Of a stretch of DNA of 64,000 nt, positions 20,374 to 28,956 are shown one piece after another; within the stretch, counting starts at the first letter, position 1, and the number at the start of each line of letters is the position of its first letter. Source of the stretch: Streptomyces hygroscopicus (GTDB taxonomy: Bacteria; Actinomycetota; Actinomycetes; Streptomycetales; Streptomycetaceae); contig NZ_LBMW01000020.1 of assembly GCF_026168105.1 (NCBI RefSeq), positions 82,942 to 146,941 on the forward strand, in the 5' to 3' direction. The notes beneath the pieces were generated by a model. That model saw nothing but the letters and a program-made list of their open reading frames with translations. It was not told the origin of the DNA and searched no databases. Made by a program: the position numbers and the translations under genes.

Positions 20374-21642
20374 CTACGCGGGCAGGTCCTGCGCCGGGCG
20401 GACCTTCACCTCGACCCTGTCCAGGGCTCGTACGGCGGCGGCGAGCGCCTCGGCCCCGGTGGCCGCCTCGGTGACGGCCGAACCGATCCGGTCCCAGGAG
20501 CTGCGCAGCTCGCGCACCTCGGCGCCCGGCTCCACGGTCACGGAGCACAGCTGGACGCCGGGCAGTGCGCGGGCCTCCTCGACGCCCGAGACGGATTCGA
20601 CGACACCGGCCCCGGTGTGCAGGAAGCGGATCGCGGCGGCGCCGGGGGCCTTCTCGGGCAGGGGGGTGGGCAGCGGTTCACCCTTCATCAGGGTCCAGAA
20701 GGCGCGGACGAGGTCGATGCGGTACGCGCGGTCGATCAGATCGACGATACCGTCACCGGGGAAGCGGCCGGCGCACTCCACCAGATAGGGGCGGCCGTTC
20801 TCGACGATCCACTCGCAGTGTGCGACACCCGTGCCGAACCCGACGGCCGTCAGCAGGCGTTCGGTCTCCGTACGGAGCAGCGTGTCGAGCTCGCCGGGGA
20901 TGTCGGCGGGGACCAGATGGCCCAGCTCGACCGGGCGGCCTCCGGGGTAGAGGTCCTTGCCCGTGACGTTGCCGAACAACACCCGGCCCCGCTCCACCAG
21001 CAGCTCCACGCTGTACTCGCGGCCCTGGACGCACCGTTCGACGAGCATGCGGAGTTCGAAGCCGCGGTCGGGGACCATCACCCCTTCGTCCATGGCGGTG
21101 GTCTCGGCCCAGGCCTCGTCGATCTCGTCGGCGGAGGCGAGGATGCGGGTGCCGAGGGCGGCCTGGCGGTTGGCCGGCTTCAGGACGGCCGGCCCGGGGT
21201 GCCGGGCCATGAAGGCGCGGACCTCGTCCGGGCCGGTGACCTCGACGGACTCGGGGTTGAGGATGCCGGCGGCCCCGCTGACCTTGCGCAGCACGGCCTT
21301 GTCGCGGAGGATCCGCAGCGCCCCGTGGCCGCCGGTGGGCAGGCCGTAGCGCTCGGCGAGGCGGGCCGCGAAGGGGGTGGCGTACTCCTGGAGCGGCGCG
21401 ACGGCGACCGGGTCGAGGTCGCGGTGCGCGTTGTAGAACGCGTCGGCGGCGCCGTCGAGTTGGTACTCCCAGGCGATCAGGTCCCGCACGACGGATGCCT
21501 CGTCGGCCTTGGGCCTCAGCTCGCGCTTGCGGATTACGTCGGGTTCGTCGACGACGATCACGGAGCCGTCCGGCTGGAACTGGGCGAGCGAGGTCACCGC
21601 CACGGGGACGAAGCCCACCATGATGACGGGGCGTTCGGTCAT
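20374..21642 (-). CDS. ATP-grasp ligase (third in the cluster)
   Basis: 422 aa with full ATP-grasp architecture: a pre-ATP-grasp N-terminus (PVIMVGFVPVAVTSLAQF), the nucleotide lysine region (GPAVLKPANRQAALGTRIL), the lid/metal region (RGREYSVELLV-like strand at QGREYSVELLVERGRVLFG), and the closing AHCEWIVENGRPYLVECAGRFPGDGI with the expected Glu/Glu metal ligands. Such enzymes form amide bonds through acyl-phosphates. AAGGAG precedes ATG 21642. It is the last of three ATP-grasp genes in a tight reverse-strand operon, so it probably adds one residue to a short peptide built around the hydrazine unit. Substrate specificity cannot be read. Confidence 0.88.
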   Translation of the reverse strand: MTERPVIMVGFVPVAVTSLAQFQPDGSVIVVDEPDVIRKRELRPKADEASVVRDLIAWEYQLDGAADAFYNAHRDLDPVAVAPLQEYATPFAARLAERYGLPTGGHGALRILRDKAVLRKVSGAAGILNPESVEVTGPDEVRAFMARHPGPAVLKPANRQAALGTRILASADEIDEAWAETTAMDEGVMVPDRGFELRMLVERCVQGREYSVELLVERGRVLFGNVTGKDLYPGGRPVELGHLVPADIPGELDTLLRTETERLLTAVGFGTGVAHCEWIVENGRPYLVECAGRFPGDGIVDLIDRAYRIDLVRAFWTLMKGEPLPTPLPEKAPGAAAIRFLHTGAGVVESVSGVEEARALPGVQLCSVTVEPGAEVRELRSSWDRIGSAVTEAATGAEALAAAVRALDRVEVKVRPAQDLPA

Positions 21643-21664
21643 GTCTGTCTCCTTGGTGGGTGGG

Positions 21665-22921
21665 TCAGGCGTCCGGGCCGGTCAGGTCGGCGCGGACCTG
21701 GGCGGCCAGTTCCCCGGCCGTGGACATCGCGTCCTCGAACGACGTACCGGTCACGCCGAGGAAGCCGAGGATGCTGTTGCCCTCCGGTGGGCGCCGGACC
21801 AGGTCGCCGGGCTTGGCGGTGAGCTTGAGAAAGAACAGGTCGTCCCGGTCGGCCACCTCGTCGGGGACGTGCACGCGCTCCACCCGGCCGGAGGCCGGGG
21901 GCAGCAGGCACAGGGCCGCCGTGTGGACGCCGGTCGGCCGGTAGTGGCCGGCCTTCGGGCGGACCCCGCGGGCCACGTCGGCGACGGCCGCGATCGGGTC
22001 GTAGCCGGCGGAGATGCGGGACATGTGGTCCAGGCCGCCGCCACCCGGCCGTACGGCGATCTCCACCAGATGCGGGCGGCCCTCGTGGAAGCGGACCTCC
22101 GCGTGCATCACGCTGCGTCGCAGACCCTGGGCGCGGGCGCCCGCCGCGACGACCTCGTGCACGGCCTCGACCTGGGCCGGGGTGAGCGCGGTCGGGGCGT
22201 GGTGGACGTCGTCGTCGAAGGTGTCGCCCTCGGCGGTGACCCGGTCGACGATCGAACCGAGGTAGACCTCGTCGTCCCAGGCGAGGGCCTCGATGAGGAA
22301 CTCGTCGCCGTCGAGGAAGGACTCCACCAGCAGCCCGTGCGGACCCAGGTCGAGGCCGTCGGCCTCCATGGCGTACCAGGACAGCTCGGTCAGGCCCTGG
22401 GCTGCCTGGGCGTAGCGCTCGCGCAGCTCGGCGGCGTCGTCGGCGCGGAAGACGTAGTTGGAGGCGGCGCCCAGGGTCGGCTTGACGATGACCGGGTAGC
22501 CGAACTCCTCGGCCGCGGCGAGGGCCTCGGCCTCGTCCGTGACGAAGCGGAAGGACGGGCAGGCGGCGCCGCCGCGCTCGTGGGCCCGGCGCATCAGCAG
22601 CTTGTTGCGGCTGGCGCGGGCGGCCTCCATGCCGATGCCGGGCAGGCCAAGGGCCTCGGCGACGGCGGCGACGGCGAGCACGGCGGACTCGGAGAAGGTG
22701 AACACGCCCTCGAAGCGCTCCTCGGCGTGCCACTCCTTGGCCGCGGCGATCAGGTCCTCGATCGCCCGCGAGCCGGCGGTGCGGTAGCGGTCGGCGGGCC
22801 AGAAGTCCTCGGTGCCCTCGCCGTTGAGGACGTAGAGGTCCGCGCCGAGGCCGACGACCTGCTCGTAGCGGGAGATGTAGTAGGTGGCGTTCTGCCGGGC
22901 TTCGATCGCCAGGAGCTTCAT
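21665..22921 (-). CDS. ATP-grasp ligase (second in the cluster)
   Basis: 418 aa. Pre-ATP-grasp start MKLLAIEARQNATYYISRYE; ATP-binding lysine in PVIVKPTLGAASNYVFRADD; lid/strand LLVESFLDGDEFLIEAL; closing metal site MHAEVRFHEGRPHLVEIAVR with a following GGG loop; C-terminal domain about 300-418. Peptide-bond-forming ATP-grasp enzymes such as BacD have this layout. ATG 22921 has GAGAGGAT upstream; the stop is 22 bp before the next ligase. The operon position, between a glycine-oxidase-like enzyme and another ligase, suggests use of the hydrazine product or its conjugate. Confidence 0.88.
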   Translation of the reverse strand: MKLLAIEARQNATYYISRYEQVVGLGADLYVLNGEGTEDFWPADRYRTAGSRAIEDLIAAAKEWHAEERFEGVFTFSESAVLAVAAVAEALGLPGIGMEAARASRNKLLMRRAHERGGAACPSFRFVTDEAEALAAAEEFGYPVIVKPTLGAASNYVFRADDAAELRERYAQAAQGLTELSWYAMEADGLDLGPHGLLVESFLDGDEFLIEALAWDDEVYLGSIVDRVTAEGDTFDDDVHHAPTALTPAQVEAVHEVVAAGARAQGLRRSVMHAEVRFHEGRPHLVEIAVRPGGGGLDHMSRISAGYDPIAAVADVARGVRPKAGHYRPTGVHTAALCLLPPASGRVERVHVPDEVADRDDLFFLKLTAKPGDLVRRPPEGNSILGFLGVTGTSFEDAMSTAGELAAQVRADLTGPDA

Positions 22922-22946
22922 GGCGGATCCTCTCGGGTGGAAGTGG

Positions 22947-24068
22947 TCAGGGCGTGGCGTCGAGGGGTGCGGTGTCCAGGGCCGCCAGGCCGGTGGGATC
23001 GGGCATGCGGCCGAGGACGCGGTCGGCGAGGGTGCGGGCGATCAGCGGCGCAAACTTGAAGGACGTGCCGCCGCAGGCCGCGTAGGCGTGGCCCGAGTCG
23101 CCGAGGGAGACCACGAGGGGGCCGCCGGTCTCGGCGTACGACAGGTAGTAGCAGTCCTTGCCGCCGAGCACCCACGCCGGTCCGAAGCCCGGCAGCAGGT
23201 CGCCGAACTCGGCCGCGAGCTCCCGCTGCCGTTCCTCGGGCGTGACCTGGTCGGTGAGGTCGTCGGCCTCGCGACAGACAGCTGCGGAGCTGAGCTTGAG
23301 CGCGGTGCCGGCCACCGGCGGGATCAGCCAGGCGCCGCGTCGCGTACCGAGGGCGGGGACGGCCGGTGTGTCCGCCCACGTCTCGGCCCGCGCCCTGGGC
23401 ACCCGGCAGTACAGCAACGACTGCCTATACAGGGTGAGCGACTTGGCCACCCGCTCGGGCAGCAGCCGGCGTGCCCACGGTCCTACGGCGACCAGGACGC
23501 CGTCGCCGTGCAGCACCCGCCCGTCGGCCAGGCGGACCTGTCCGCGCTCTCCGTCCACCGCGACCGCGGGCCGGTGTTCGACGAGGTCGATGCCGGGCTG
23601 CCACTTCAGCCAGCCGACGCAGGCGGCGAGCACGCGCTCGGCGAGCAGCACCCCGGCCTCGTCCTCCAGGACCCCGCCGAGGGCGCCGTCGAGGGACAGG
23701 TGTGGATAGCGCTCGGCGAGCGCGGTCGCCGTGAGCGTCCGCGCGCGCCCGCCGGCGTCGGACAGGAGCAGCGCGCCCGCGTCGGCGGCGGCGGGCGGCA
23801 GCACGGTGAGCGCGCCGACCCGCTCGTAGAAGCGGGTGGCGAACAGTTCCTCCAGTTCGAGCCAGCGATGGTGGGCGCGCAGCGCGGCCGCGGTGGCGAG
23901 CGGATCGGCCGGATGCAGGGCCCGGATGATCCGGTGCTGGTCGAAAGAGGTGGCCCGGCTGTAGGGGATCGGGCCCTGGTCGACGACCGTGACCCGGTGT
24001 CCGGCCAGGGCGCACTCCACGGCGGTCAGCAGGGCGATCACCCCGCCGCCCACCACGGTGACACGCAT
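22947..24068 (-). CDS. FAD-dependent amine oxidase, glycine/sarcosine-oxidase-like (Spb38-type)
   Basis: 373 aa. The dinucleotide fold is at residues 4-16 (TVVGGGVIALLTA). SFDQHRIIRALH (41-52) is the substrate-side segment of monomeric sarcosine oxidase. KDCYYLSYAE with Cys306 corresponds to the cysteine that bears covalent FAD in sarcosine oxidases; GHAYAACGGTSFKFAP matches their C-terminal FAD loop. A strong AAAGGAGGTG precedes ATG 24068. In the s56-p1 pathway a homologous enzyme (Spb38) oxidatively cleaves the lysine-glycine hydrazine to release hydrazinoacetic acid. Here it directly follows the MetRS-like gene, so I infer the same step. A plain glycine or sarcosine oxidase role would not explain the neighbours. 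Confidence 0.85.
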   Translation of the reverse strand: MRVTVVGGGVIALLTAVECALAGHRVTVVDQGPIPYSRATSFDQHRIIRALHPADPLATAAALRAHHRWLELEELFATRFYERVGALTVLPPAAADAGALLLSDAGGRARTLTATALAERYPHLSLDGALGGVLEDEAGVLLAERVLAACVGWLKWQPGIDLVEHRPAVAVDGERGQVRLADGRVLHGDGVLVAVGPWARRLLPERVAKSLTLYRQSLLYCRVPRARAETWADTPAVPALGTRRGAWLIPPVAGTALKLSSAAVCREADDLTDQVTPEERQRELAAEFGDLLPGFGPAWVLGGKDCYYLSYAETGGPLVVSLGDSGHAYAACGGTSFKFAPLIARTLADRVLGRMPDPTGLAALDTAPLDATP

Positions 24069-24104
24069 CGGGCACCTCCTTTCATCGGTGGTTCGGCCGG
24101 TGGA

Positions 24105-25733
24105 TCAGCTCTCCGCGACGGTGCGGCCGAGCGCGGGCAGGGTGAAGACGGTGGTCATGCGCTCCTCGGGCGCGACGGCGAACCTGCCGTCGAAGCCGCC
24201 CTCGGCCCGCGCCCGCTCGGCGAGGTCGATGAGGATCGGCGAGGCCGCCGCGAGCAGCGTGCGGACCTCGGCGAACAGGTCGCCCAGTGCGGCGGCGGAC
24301 GCCTCACGCGTGGCCGGGGTCAGCCCGTCCAGCAGAGCCTCGGCCCGGCCGAGGAGGCGTTCGGTGTGCAGTGGGATCAGGTCGGCGGTGCGGCTGAGGC
24401 TGTAGCCGGTGAGCCGGTAGCCGGCCTCGAACCGTTCGGCCATCGCGGCCCGGCGCGCGTTAGCCGCCTGCGACACCGGCAACTCCTGGTCCTGCAGGCC
24501 GAGTTCGGCGACCGCCTTGCCGAGCAGGCTGCCCAGCCGGTTCCACGGGCCGACCAGACGCTCCCCCGTGATCTTCTCCAGGGCGGCCCGGGAGAAGTTG
24601 GTGCGGGCGTGCTCGGGAGCGGTGAGGGCGAGGTGGAAGCGGACGAGGTCGCGGGGGACCTCGCGGACCAGGTCGCGGGTCCACACCACATGCCCCTTGC
24701 TGGTGGAGAACTTCTCGTTCTCCAGCTCGTAGAACTCGTTGCAGACGATCTCGTCCGGCACGACGTAACGGCCCTCGTGGGCGAGCAACAGCGACAGATG
24801 GGTCAGGCCCCAGAAGTAGGCGTTGTCGAAGCCGAGGAAGTACACCAGCCGGATGCCGTTCCCGGCGAGCCACAACTCGTCGTCGGTCGCGGGCCGTTCC
24901 CCGTGCGCGCGCTGGGCGACTGCAGTGCAGTACATGGAGGCGGGCATGCCCTCGGCCCAGGCGTTGAGGACCTGGCCCGGCGTCTCGGGGAACGGGGCGG
25001 GAATCCCCCAGCCCGTCGGATACGTGATCGGGAAGTCCGGCAGCGGGCGGGCCAGCAGCTCGCGCATCAGCTGCACGATGTGCGGGCGCCAGGTGGACTG
25101 CTTGGCCTCGTGGTAGGCGGTCAGCTGCTCCCGGTACTCCTCCAGCGGCAGGACGAGGATCTCGGCCTCGCGGTAGGTCACCTCCGCCGTGGGGTCGACG
25201 GTCGAGCGCGGGTCGGTCAGCTCGGTGAAGTTGTTGGGGTGCCCGCAGCTCTCGCACAGCCCGCCCCGGCTGACCGCCAGGCACACCGGGCAGCCGCCGC
25301 TGACCAGGCCCTCCATCAGGAACTCTCCGGTCGCCTCGATGTACGGCAGCTTCACCTTGCGCAGCCGGAACTTGCCGGCGTCGTACAGGCGGGTGAGGAA
25401 GTCCAGCGCCATCGCGCGGTAGCCGTCGTCGAAGGGGGCGAACCCGTCGACGGAGATGCCCATCAGGCCGAGCGTCTCCTGGATGTCGTGCCAGCACTTC
25501 TCGGCCAGCGCCTGCGGGGTGGTGCCCAGCTTGGCCGCGCTGGAGACGACGTACGTCTGGCTGTCGTCCGTGCCCGTGGTGTACAGCACCGGCTGCCCGG
25601 TGGCCCGCAGATAGCGGGCGTGCACGTCGGCCGCCATGTAGGGGCCGGCGATGTGGCCCACGTGCAGGTCGCCGTTGGGGGTGGGGGGCGGGCCGATGAT
25701 GACCGTGCGCCGCTGTCCTGTCTGCTCGCTCAT
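24105..25733 (-). CDS. Methionyl-tRNA-synthetase-like protein, predicted hydrazine synthetase subunit
   Basis: 542 aa class I synthetase fold: HVGH signature at 24-27 (GDLHVGHIAG), a zinc knuckle Cys148/151/160/163 (CPVC...CESC), and a KMSKS-like KFSTSKG at 341-347, followed by an anticodon-domain-like helical C-terminus. It is close to MetRS but sits in a biosynthetic operon, three bases after a cupin gene. In the s56-p1 pathway cupin and MetRS-like domains are fused in one protein (Spb39) that uses ATP to join N6-hydroxylysine and glycine through an N-N bond; here the halves are separate genes in the same order. It is probably not a housekeeping MetRS. AGGAGG precedes ATG 25733. Confidence 0.85.
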   Translation of the reverse strand: MSEQTGQRRTVIIGPPPTPNGDLHVGHIAGPYMAADVHARYLRATGQPVLYTTGTDDSQTYVVSSAAKLGTTPQALAEKCWHDIQETLGLMGISVDGFAPFDDGYRAMALDFLTRLYDAGKFRLRKVKLPYIEATGEFLMEGLVSGGCPVCLAVSRGGLCESCGHPNNFTELTDPRSTVDPTAEVTYREAEILVLPLEEYREQLTAYHEAKQSTWRPHIVQLMRELLARPLPDFPITYPTGWGIPAPFPETPGQVLNAWAEGMPASMYCTAVAQRAHGERPATDDELWLAGNGIRLVYFLGFDNAYFWGLTHLSLLLAHEGRYVVPDEIVCNEFYELENEKFSTSKGHVVWTRDLVREVPRDLVRFHLALTAPEHARTNFSRAALEKITGERLVGPWNRLGSLLGKAVAELGLQDQELPVSQAANARRAAMAERFEAGYRLTGYSLSRTADLIPLHTERLLGRAEALLDGLTPATREASAAALGDLFAEVRTLLAAASPILIDLAERARAEGGFDGRFAVAPEERMTTVFTLPALGRTVAES

Positions 25734-25736
25734 GGC

Positions 25737-26102
25737 TCAGGCCTCCTGGGCGTGACGGGCGGTGAACCGCTCGGCCATGTCGGCGTCCCACCAGACGCTG
25801 TACATCTCGAAGTCGGTGCCGGACTCGTTGACGACACGGTGCTCGTGGTGCGGCGGGAAGTGCACGATGTCGCCGGCGGTGAACGGCACGCGCTCGCCGC
25901 CGGACTCCAGGAACGCCTCGCCCCGCAGGGCGATGAAGATCTCGTACTCGTGGTGGGCGTGCGCGGTGGACGCGGTGCCCGGGCTGATGACGCACCAGGA
26001 GCCCTCGAAGGGAGCGTTGAGCTGGGGCCAGGGCAGCAGGCGCTGGGCGTCGAGGCCGTTCTCATGGGTGAGGCCGGTGCGGTCGAGGGGCTTGATGAGC
26101 AT
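25737..26102 (-). CDS. Cupin protein, predicted N-N bond-forming subunit
   Basis: 121 aa single cupin barrel. Metal ligands expected from the family are visible: HAHHEYE at 48-54 (His48, His50, Glu54) and HHEH at 85-88, within GDIVHFPPHHEHRVVN. Start ATG 26102 after AGAGAG. The stop is only three bases from the MetRS-like ATG, which argues for coupled synthesis of a two-subunit enzyme. In the homologous fused enzyme (Spb39) the cupin domain rearranges an ester of N-hydroxylysine and glycine to the hydrazine. Here it lies between the N-hydroxylase and the MetRS-like gene, which is the strongest context support for that role. Confidence 0.83.
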   Translation of the reverse strand: MLIKPLDRTGLTHENGLDAQRLLPWPQLNAPFEGSWCVISPGTASTAHAHHEYEIFIALRGEAFLESGGERVPFTAGDIVHFPPHHEHRVVNESGTDFEMYSVWWDADMAERFTARHAQEA

Positions 26103-26157
26103 GTCGTCTCTCTGGTCGGCGGGTCGTCGGGCGGGGCGGGGCCGTCAGGCCGGGCGG

Positions 26158-27456
26158 TCAGGCGGCGGCCAGGGCCGGTTCGCGGTCGCCGGAGGGCTGC
26201 TCGGCGCCGTGCTTGAGGATGTCCTCGGTGATCTCCGCCGAGCGGGCGGCGAGGACGCTGAGCAGGGAGTCGGCGATGCCATGGGTGGCCTCGTTGACGC
26301 CCTGGAGATAGAGCGCGGCGGTGGCCGGACGGCCCAGCTCCACGCGGTAGTTGCGGGTGACGTCGATGCGGTCCAGGCCGAGCGCCTCCCCGAGGGCGCG
26401 GACCATACGGGGCATAGCGGGGTCGAAGCCGGTGCCGAGCAGCAGCAGGTCGGTGCGCAGCTCGCGGGTGGTGCCGGAGCGACGGTCGGTGAGGGAGAGG
26501 ACGATGTCGTCGCCGTCGGTCGCGGCGCCGGTGATGTCGGTCATGGTGACCATGCCGAGGCGGCCGACGCCCTCGCGCCGGTCCTGGTAGAACTGCCGGT
26601 ACAGCGAGTCCAGGGTGGCCGGAGCCAGGCCGCCGTAGTTGGCGCGGTGCATCTCGGCCAGCAGCTGACGGCGGGCCTCGGGCCCGGCATCGTAGAACTC
26701 GTCGACGAACGACGAGTAGAACAGCTCGTTGGTGAACTTGCTGCTCTCGTAGCCGTTCAGGCCGATCGAGCGCATGATCATCGTCGGACGGCAGTCGGGC
26801 AGGTCGCGCAGTGCCGCGCCGAACAGCTCGGCCGCGCTCTGCGCCCCGCCGACGACGGCGACCCGCAGCGGACGGTCCGCCGGCAGGGTACCGATGCGCT
26901 GGTTGTACTCGGTGGAGTGGATGACCCGCTCGGCCGGCAGCCCCTCGAACACGGCCGGCACATGCGCGTCCCGCCCTGCGCCGATCACCAGGTAGCGGCA
27001 GCCGATGGTGTCGCCGTTCGCCAGGCCCACCGTCCAGCCGGTGACTTCGGCGTCCACGCCGGTCACGGGCGTGACCGAGGTGACCTCGCGGCCGTACTCG
27101 ACCTTCACGCGCTCCAGCGAGTCCGCGACCCACTGTAGGTACTCGGATATCTCGCTCCGGTACGGCACGAAGCTGCCGAGGTTGACGAACGCGTCGAGCC
27201 GGCCGCGGGCGTGCAGGAAACTGAGGAACGAGAACTCGCTGCGCGGATTGCGCATCGTGACCAGGTCCTTGAGGAAGGAAACCTGGCTCAGGGCGTCGGG
27301 CAGCAGCATGCCCCGCTGCCATACGACGTTGTCCTCGCGCTCGACGACGAGGCTGCGGCCCGCGAGCTCGGGGGCCAGCTCCTCGAGCGCGACCGCGAGG
27401 GCGAGGTTCGCCGGGCCGGCGCCGACGGCGAGCAGTTCGACGGTGCGGTGTGCCAT
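26158..27456 (-). CDS. L-lysine/ornithine N-monooxygenase (Spb40-type)
   Basis: 432 aa flavoprotein of the IucD/SidA/KtzI class. FAD site GAGPANL (12-18) with LLPDALSQVSFLKDLVTMRNP; NADPH site VAVVGGAQSAAELFGAAL; substrate segment GLNGYESSKFTNELFYSSF; ATGY-like LLLLGTGFDP. It hydroxylates the side-chain amine of lysine or ornithine. In siderophore loci it sits with acyltransferases and NIS/NRPS genes; none are here. Beside a cupin, MetRS-like and glycine-oxidase-like gene the likely product is N6-hydroxylysine feeding hydrazine formation. Lysine versus ornithine cannot be fixed by eye. Confidence 0.9.
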   Translation of the reverse strand: MAHRTVELLAVGAGPANLALAVALEELAPELAGRSLVVEREDNVVWQRGMLLPDALSQVSFLKDLVTMRNPRSEFSFLSFLHARGRLDAFVNLGSFVPYRSEISEYLQWVADSLERVKVEYGREVTSVTPVTGVDAEVTGWTVGLANGDTIGCRYLVIGAGRDAHVPAVFEGLPAERVIHSTEYNQRIGTLPADRPLRVAVVGGAQSAAELFGAALRDLPDCRPTMIMRSIGLNGYESSKFTNELFYSSFVDEFYDAGPEARRQLLAEMHRANYGGLAPATLDSLYRQFYQDRREGVGRLGMVTMTDITGAATDGDDIVLSLTDRRSGTTRELRTDLLLLGTGFDPAMPRMVRALGEALGLDRIDVTRNYRVELGRPATAALYLQGVNEATHGIADSLLSVLAARSAEITEDILKHGAEQPSGDREPALAAA

Positions 27457-27519
27457 GAAGTACTCCAGAGAAGGGACGTCTGTGCGGTCTGGTTCCGTGA
27501 GGTGTCCGGCGAGCCCCGC

Positions 27520-28779
27520 TCAGGCCGGTACGGGCACGTGCAGCGGGCGGCGGTCGAGTTCGACCAGGGCCGCCGCCGCGTCGAGGCGAGCGGCGGTCTG
27601 CACCGGGTCCGCGCCGGCGACGACGACATAGGAGTGGCGGGAGAGGTAGCCGCCCGGCGGCAGGCGCAGTTCGGTGCCGGGCTCCACCATCGCCTCGGCG
27701 GCCAGCAGGCCCTCGGCCTCGGCCGGCGGGGTGACCGAGGCCACCACGCAGTCCTCGGGCGGGTAGCCGAAGCGGATGCCCACCGTGCGGTGCTCGGTGT
27801 CGGTGAAGTCGGGGCGCCGCCCCAGCGCGGCGCGGACGGCGGCGCGGGCCGGGTCGATACCGGTGGCCAACTGGCCCAGGCGCGGGATGAGGTCGCCCCC
27901 GAGCCGGCCGTTGATCTCGACGATGACCGGGCCTCGCGCGGTCAGCTTCACCTCGGTGTGGGTGATGCCGGAGCCGTAGCCGATGGCGCGGTGCGCGGCA
28001 CGCAGCATCGCCAGCAGGTCCGGGTCGGTGCGCAGCGGGTCGTCGGCTGCGACGTGGTGACCCATCTCCTCGAAGTACGGGAACAGACCGACCTGTTTGC
28101 GGGCCACGAACATCGGGTGGTACTCGCCGTCCACGAGGGCCGCGTCGATGCTGATCTCCGGCCCTTCGAGGTACTCCTCGACCAGCGCGCCGCCCCGGTA
28201 GGACACCGCCCCGATCCGGCTCGCCTCGTCGGCGGTCCGGAACGCCCCGACGATTTCACCGGCGTCCGCGGCGAGCACGACGCCGATGCTGGCGCCCATC
28301 CCGCGCGGCTTCACAACGACGGGGTAGCCGATCTCCTGCGCCGCGGCGAGCGCCTCCTCGGCGGTGTCCACCCAGGCGTAGCGGGGCTGGTCGACACCCG
28401 CCTCGGTGAGCAGCCTGCGGCTGCGGAACTTGTCCCGGCAGCCCTCCACGCCGTCCACGCCCGCGCCGGGCAGGCCGAGTGCGACGGCCACGTGCGCTGT
28501 CGTCACGATCAGGGTCTCGTCCCAGCTGAGCACGCCGCGCACGGTGACGCGGCCGGCCAGCTCCCGGGCCGCCGTCAGCACGGCGTACCGGTCGGTGACG
28601 TCCACGACCGTGTGCCCGCTGAGGTACGGCGTCTGCCAGTCGGGCTCGTCGCCCGTGAACAGCCAGACCGGATGGGTCGCCGCCGCGCCTGCCAGCAGAT
28701 ACTCGCGGTACTTGCGCAGCCCGCACCCGATGAGCAGGATCACGCCGTCCGCGCCCTCCTGGGCGCTGTTCTCGTCCAC
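27520..28779 (-). CDS. ATP-grasp ligase (first in the cluster)
   Basis: 419 aa from GTG 28779, which has GGAGGAG eight bases upstream; a longer frame to 28863 crosses the promoter region and is rejected. A pre-ATP-grasp domain (DGVILLIGCGLRKYREYLLA) is followed by the ATP site YPVVVKPRGMGASIGV, the lid strand LVEEYLEGPEISIDAALV, and the closing HTEVKLT...VIVEINGRLGGD with Glu and Asn metal ligands. It is close in layout to L-amino-acid ligases (BacD type). It is the first gene of the reverse operon and, with two further ATP-grasp genes, suggests stepwise assembly of a small peptide. Confidence 0.88.
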   Translation of the reverse strand: MDENSAQEGADGVILLIGCGLRKYREYLLAGAAATHPVWLFTGDEPDWQTPYLSGHTVVDVTDRYAVLTAARELAGRVTVRGVLSWDETLIVTTAHVAVALGLPGAGVDGVEGCRDKFRSRRLLTEAGVDQPRYAWVDTAEEALAAAQEIGYPVVVKPRGMGASIGVVLAADAGEIVGAFRTADEASRIGAVSYRGGALVEEYLEGPEISIDAALVDGEYHPMFVARKQVGLFPYFEEMGHHVAADDPLRTDPDLLAMLRAAHRAIGYGSGITHTEVKLTARGPVIVEINGRLGGDLIPRLGQLATGIDPARAAVRAALGRRPDFTDTEHRTVGIRFGYPPEDCVVASVTPPAEAEGLLAAEAMVEPGTELRLPPGGYLSRHSYVVVAGADPVQTAARLDAAAALVELDRRPLHVPVPA

Positions 28780-28860
28780 GCGCTGTTCTCCTCCCGAAGC
28801 CGAGTGACAGTGCGATTCCACGGGGTGCGCGGGTTGCCCGGAAGCCATGTCCGGGATGGA

Positions 28861-28912
28861 CAATCAACCCAGGTCGCGCCCCCGTCACGTCCGGTTGATT
28901 GACCGTTGACCG
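28861..28912. promoter_or_regulatory. Inverted and direct repeats in the divergent cluster promoter
   Basis: CAATCAACC (28861-28869) and GGTTGATTG (28893-28901) are perfect 9-bp arms with a 23-nt spacer. Immediately overlapping is a tandem TTGACCG-TTGACCG (28899-28912), which can also hold a -35 element. This is the only non-coding stretch between the two arms of the cluster. It is a likely regulator site; no regulator gene lies inside the cluster. Confidence 0.6.
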
Positions 28913-28956
28913 GCCGTCGGGCGGAGTTCTTCCGGGCAATTCCGCCGGCCGCTTCC

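Noticed and set aside
24105..25733. A second housekeeping methionyl-tRNA synthetase (resistance copy)
   Set aside because: It is embedded between the cupin and the glycine-oxidase-like gene in a tight operon, which fits the hydrazine synthetase role; not excluded without phylogeny.
26158..27456. A hydroxamate siderophore cluster based on the N-hydroxylase
   Set aside because: No acyltransferase, NIS synthetase, NRPS or siderophore uptake gene is present; the neighbours fit N-N bond formation better.
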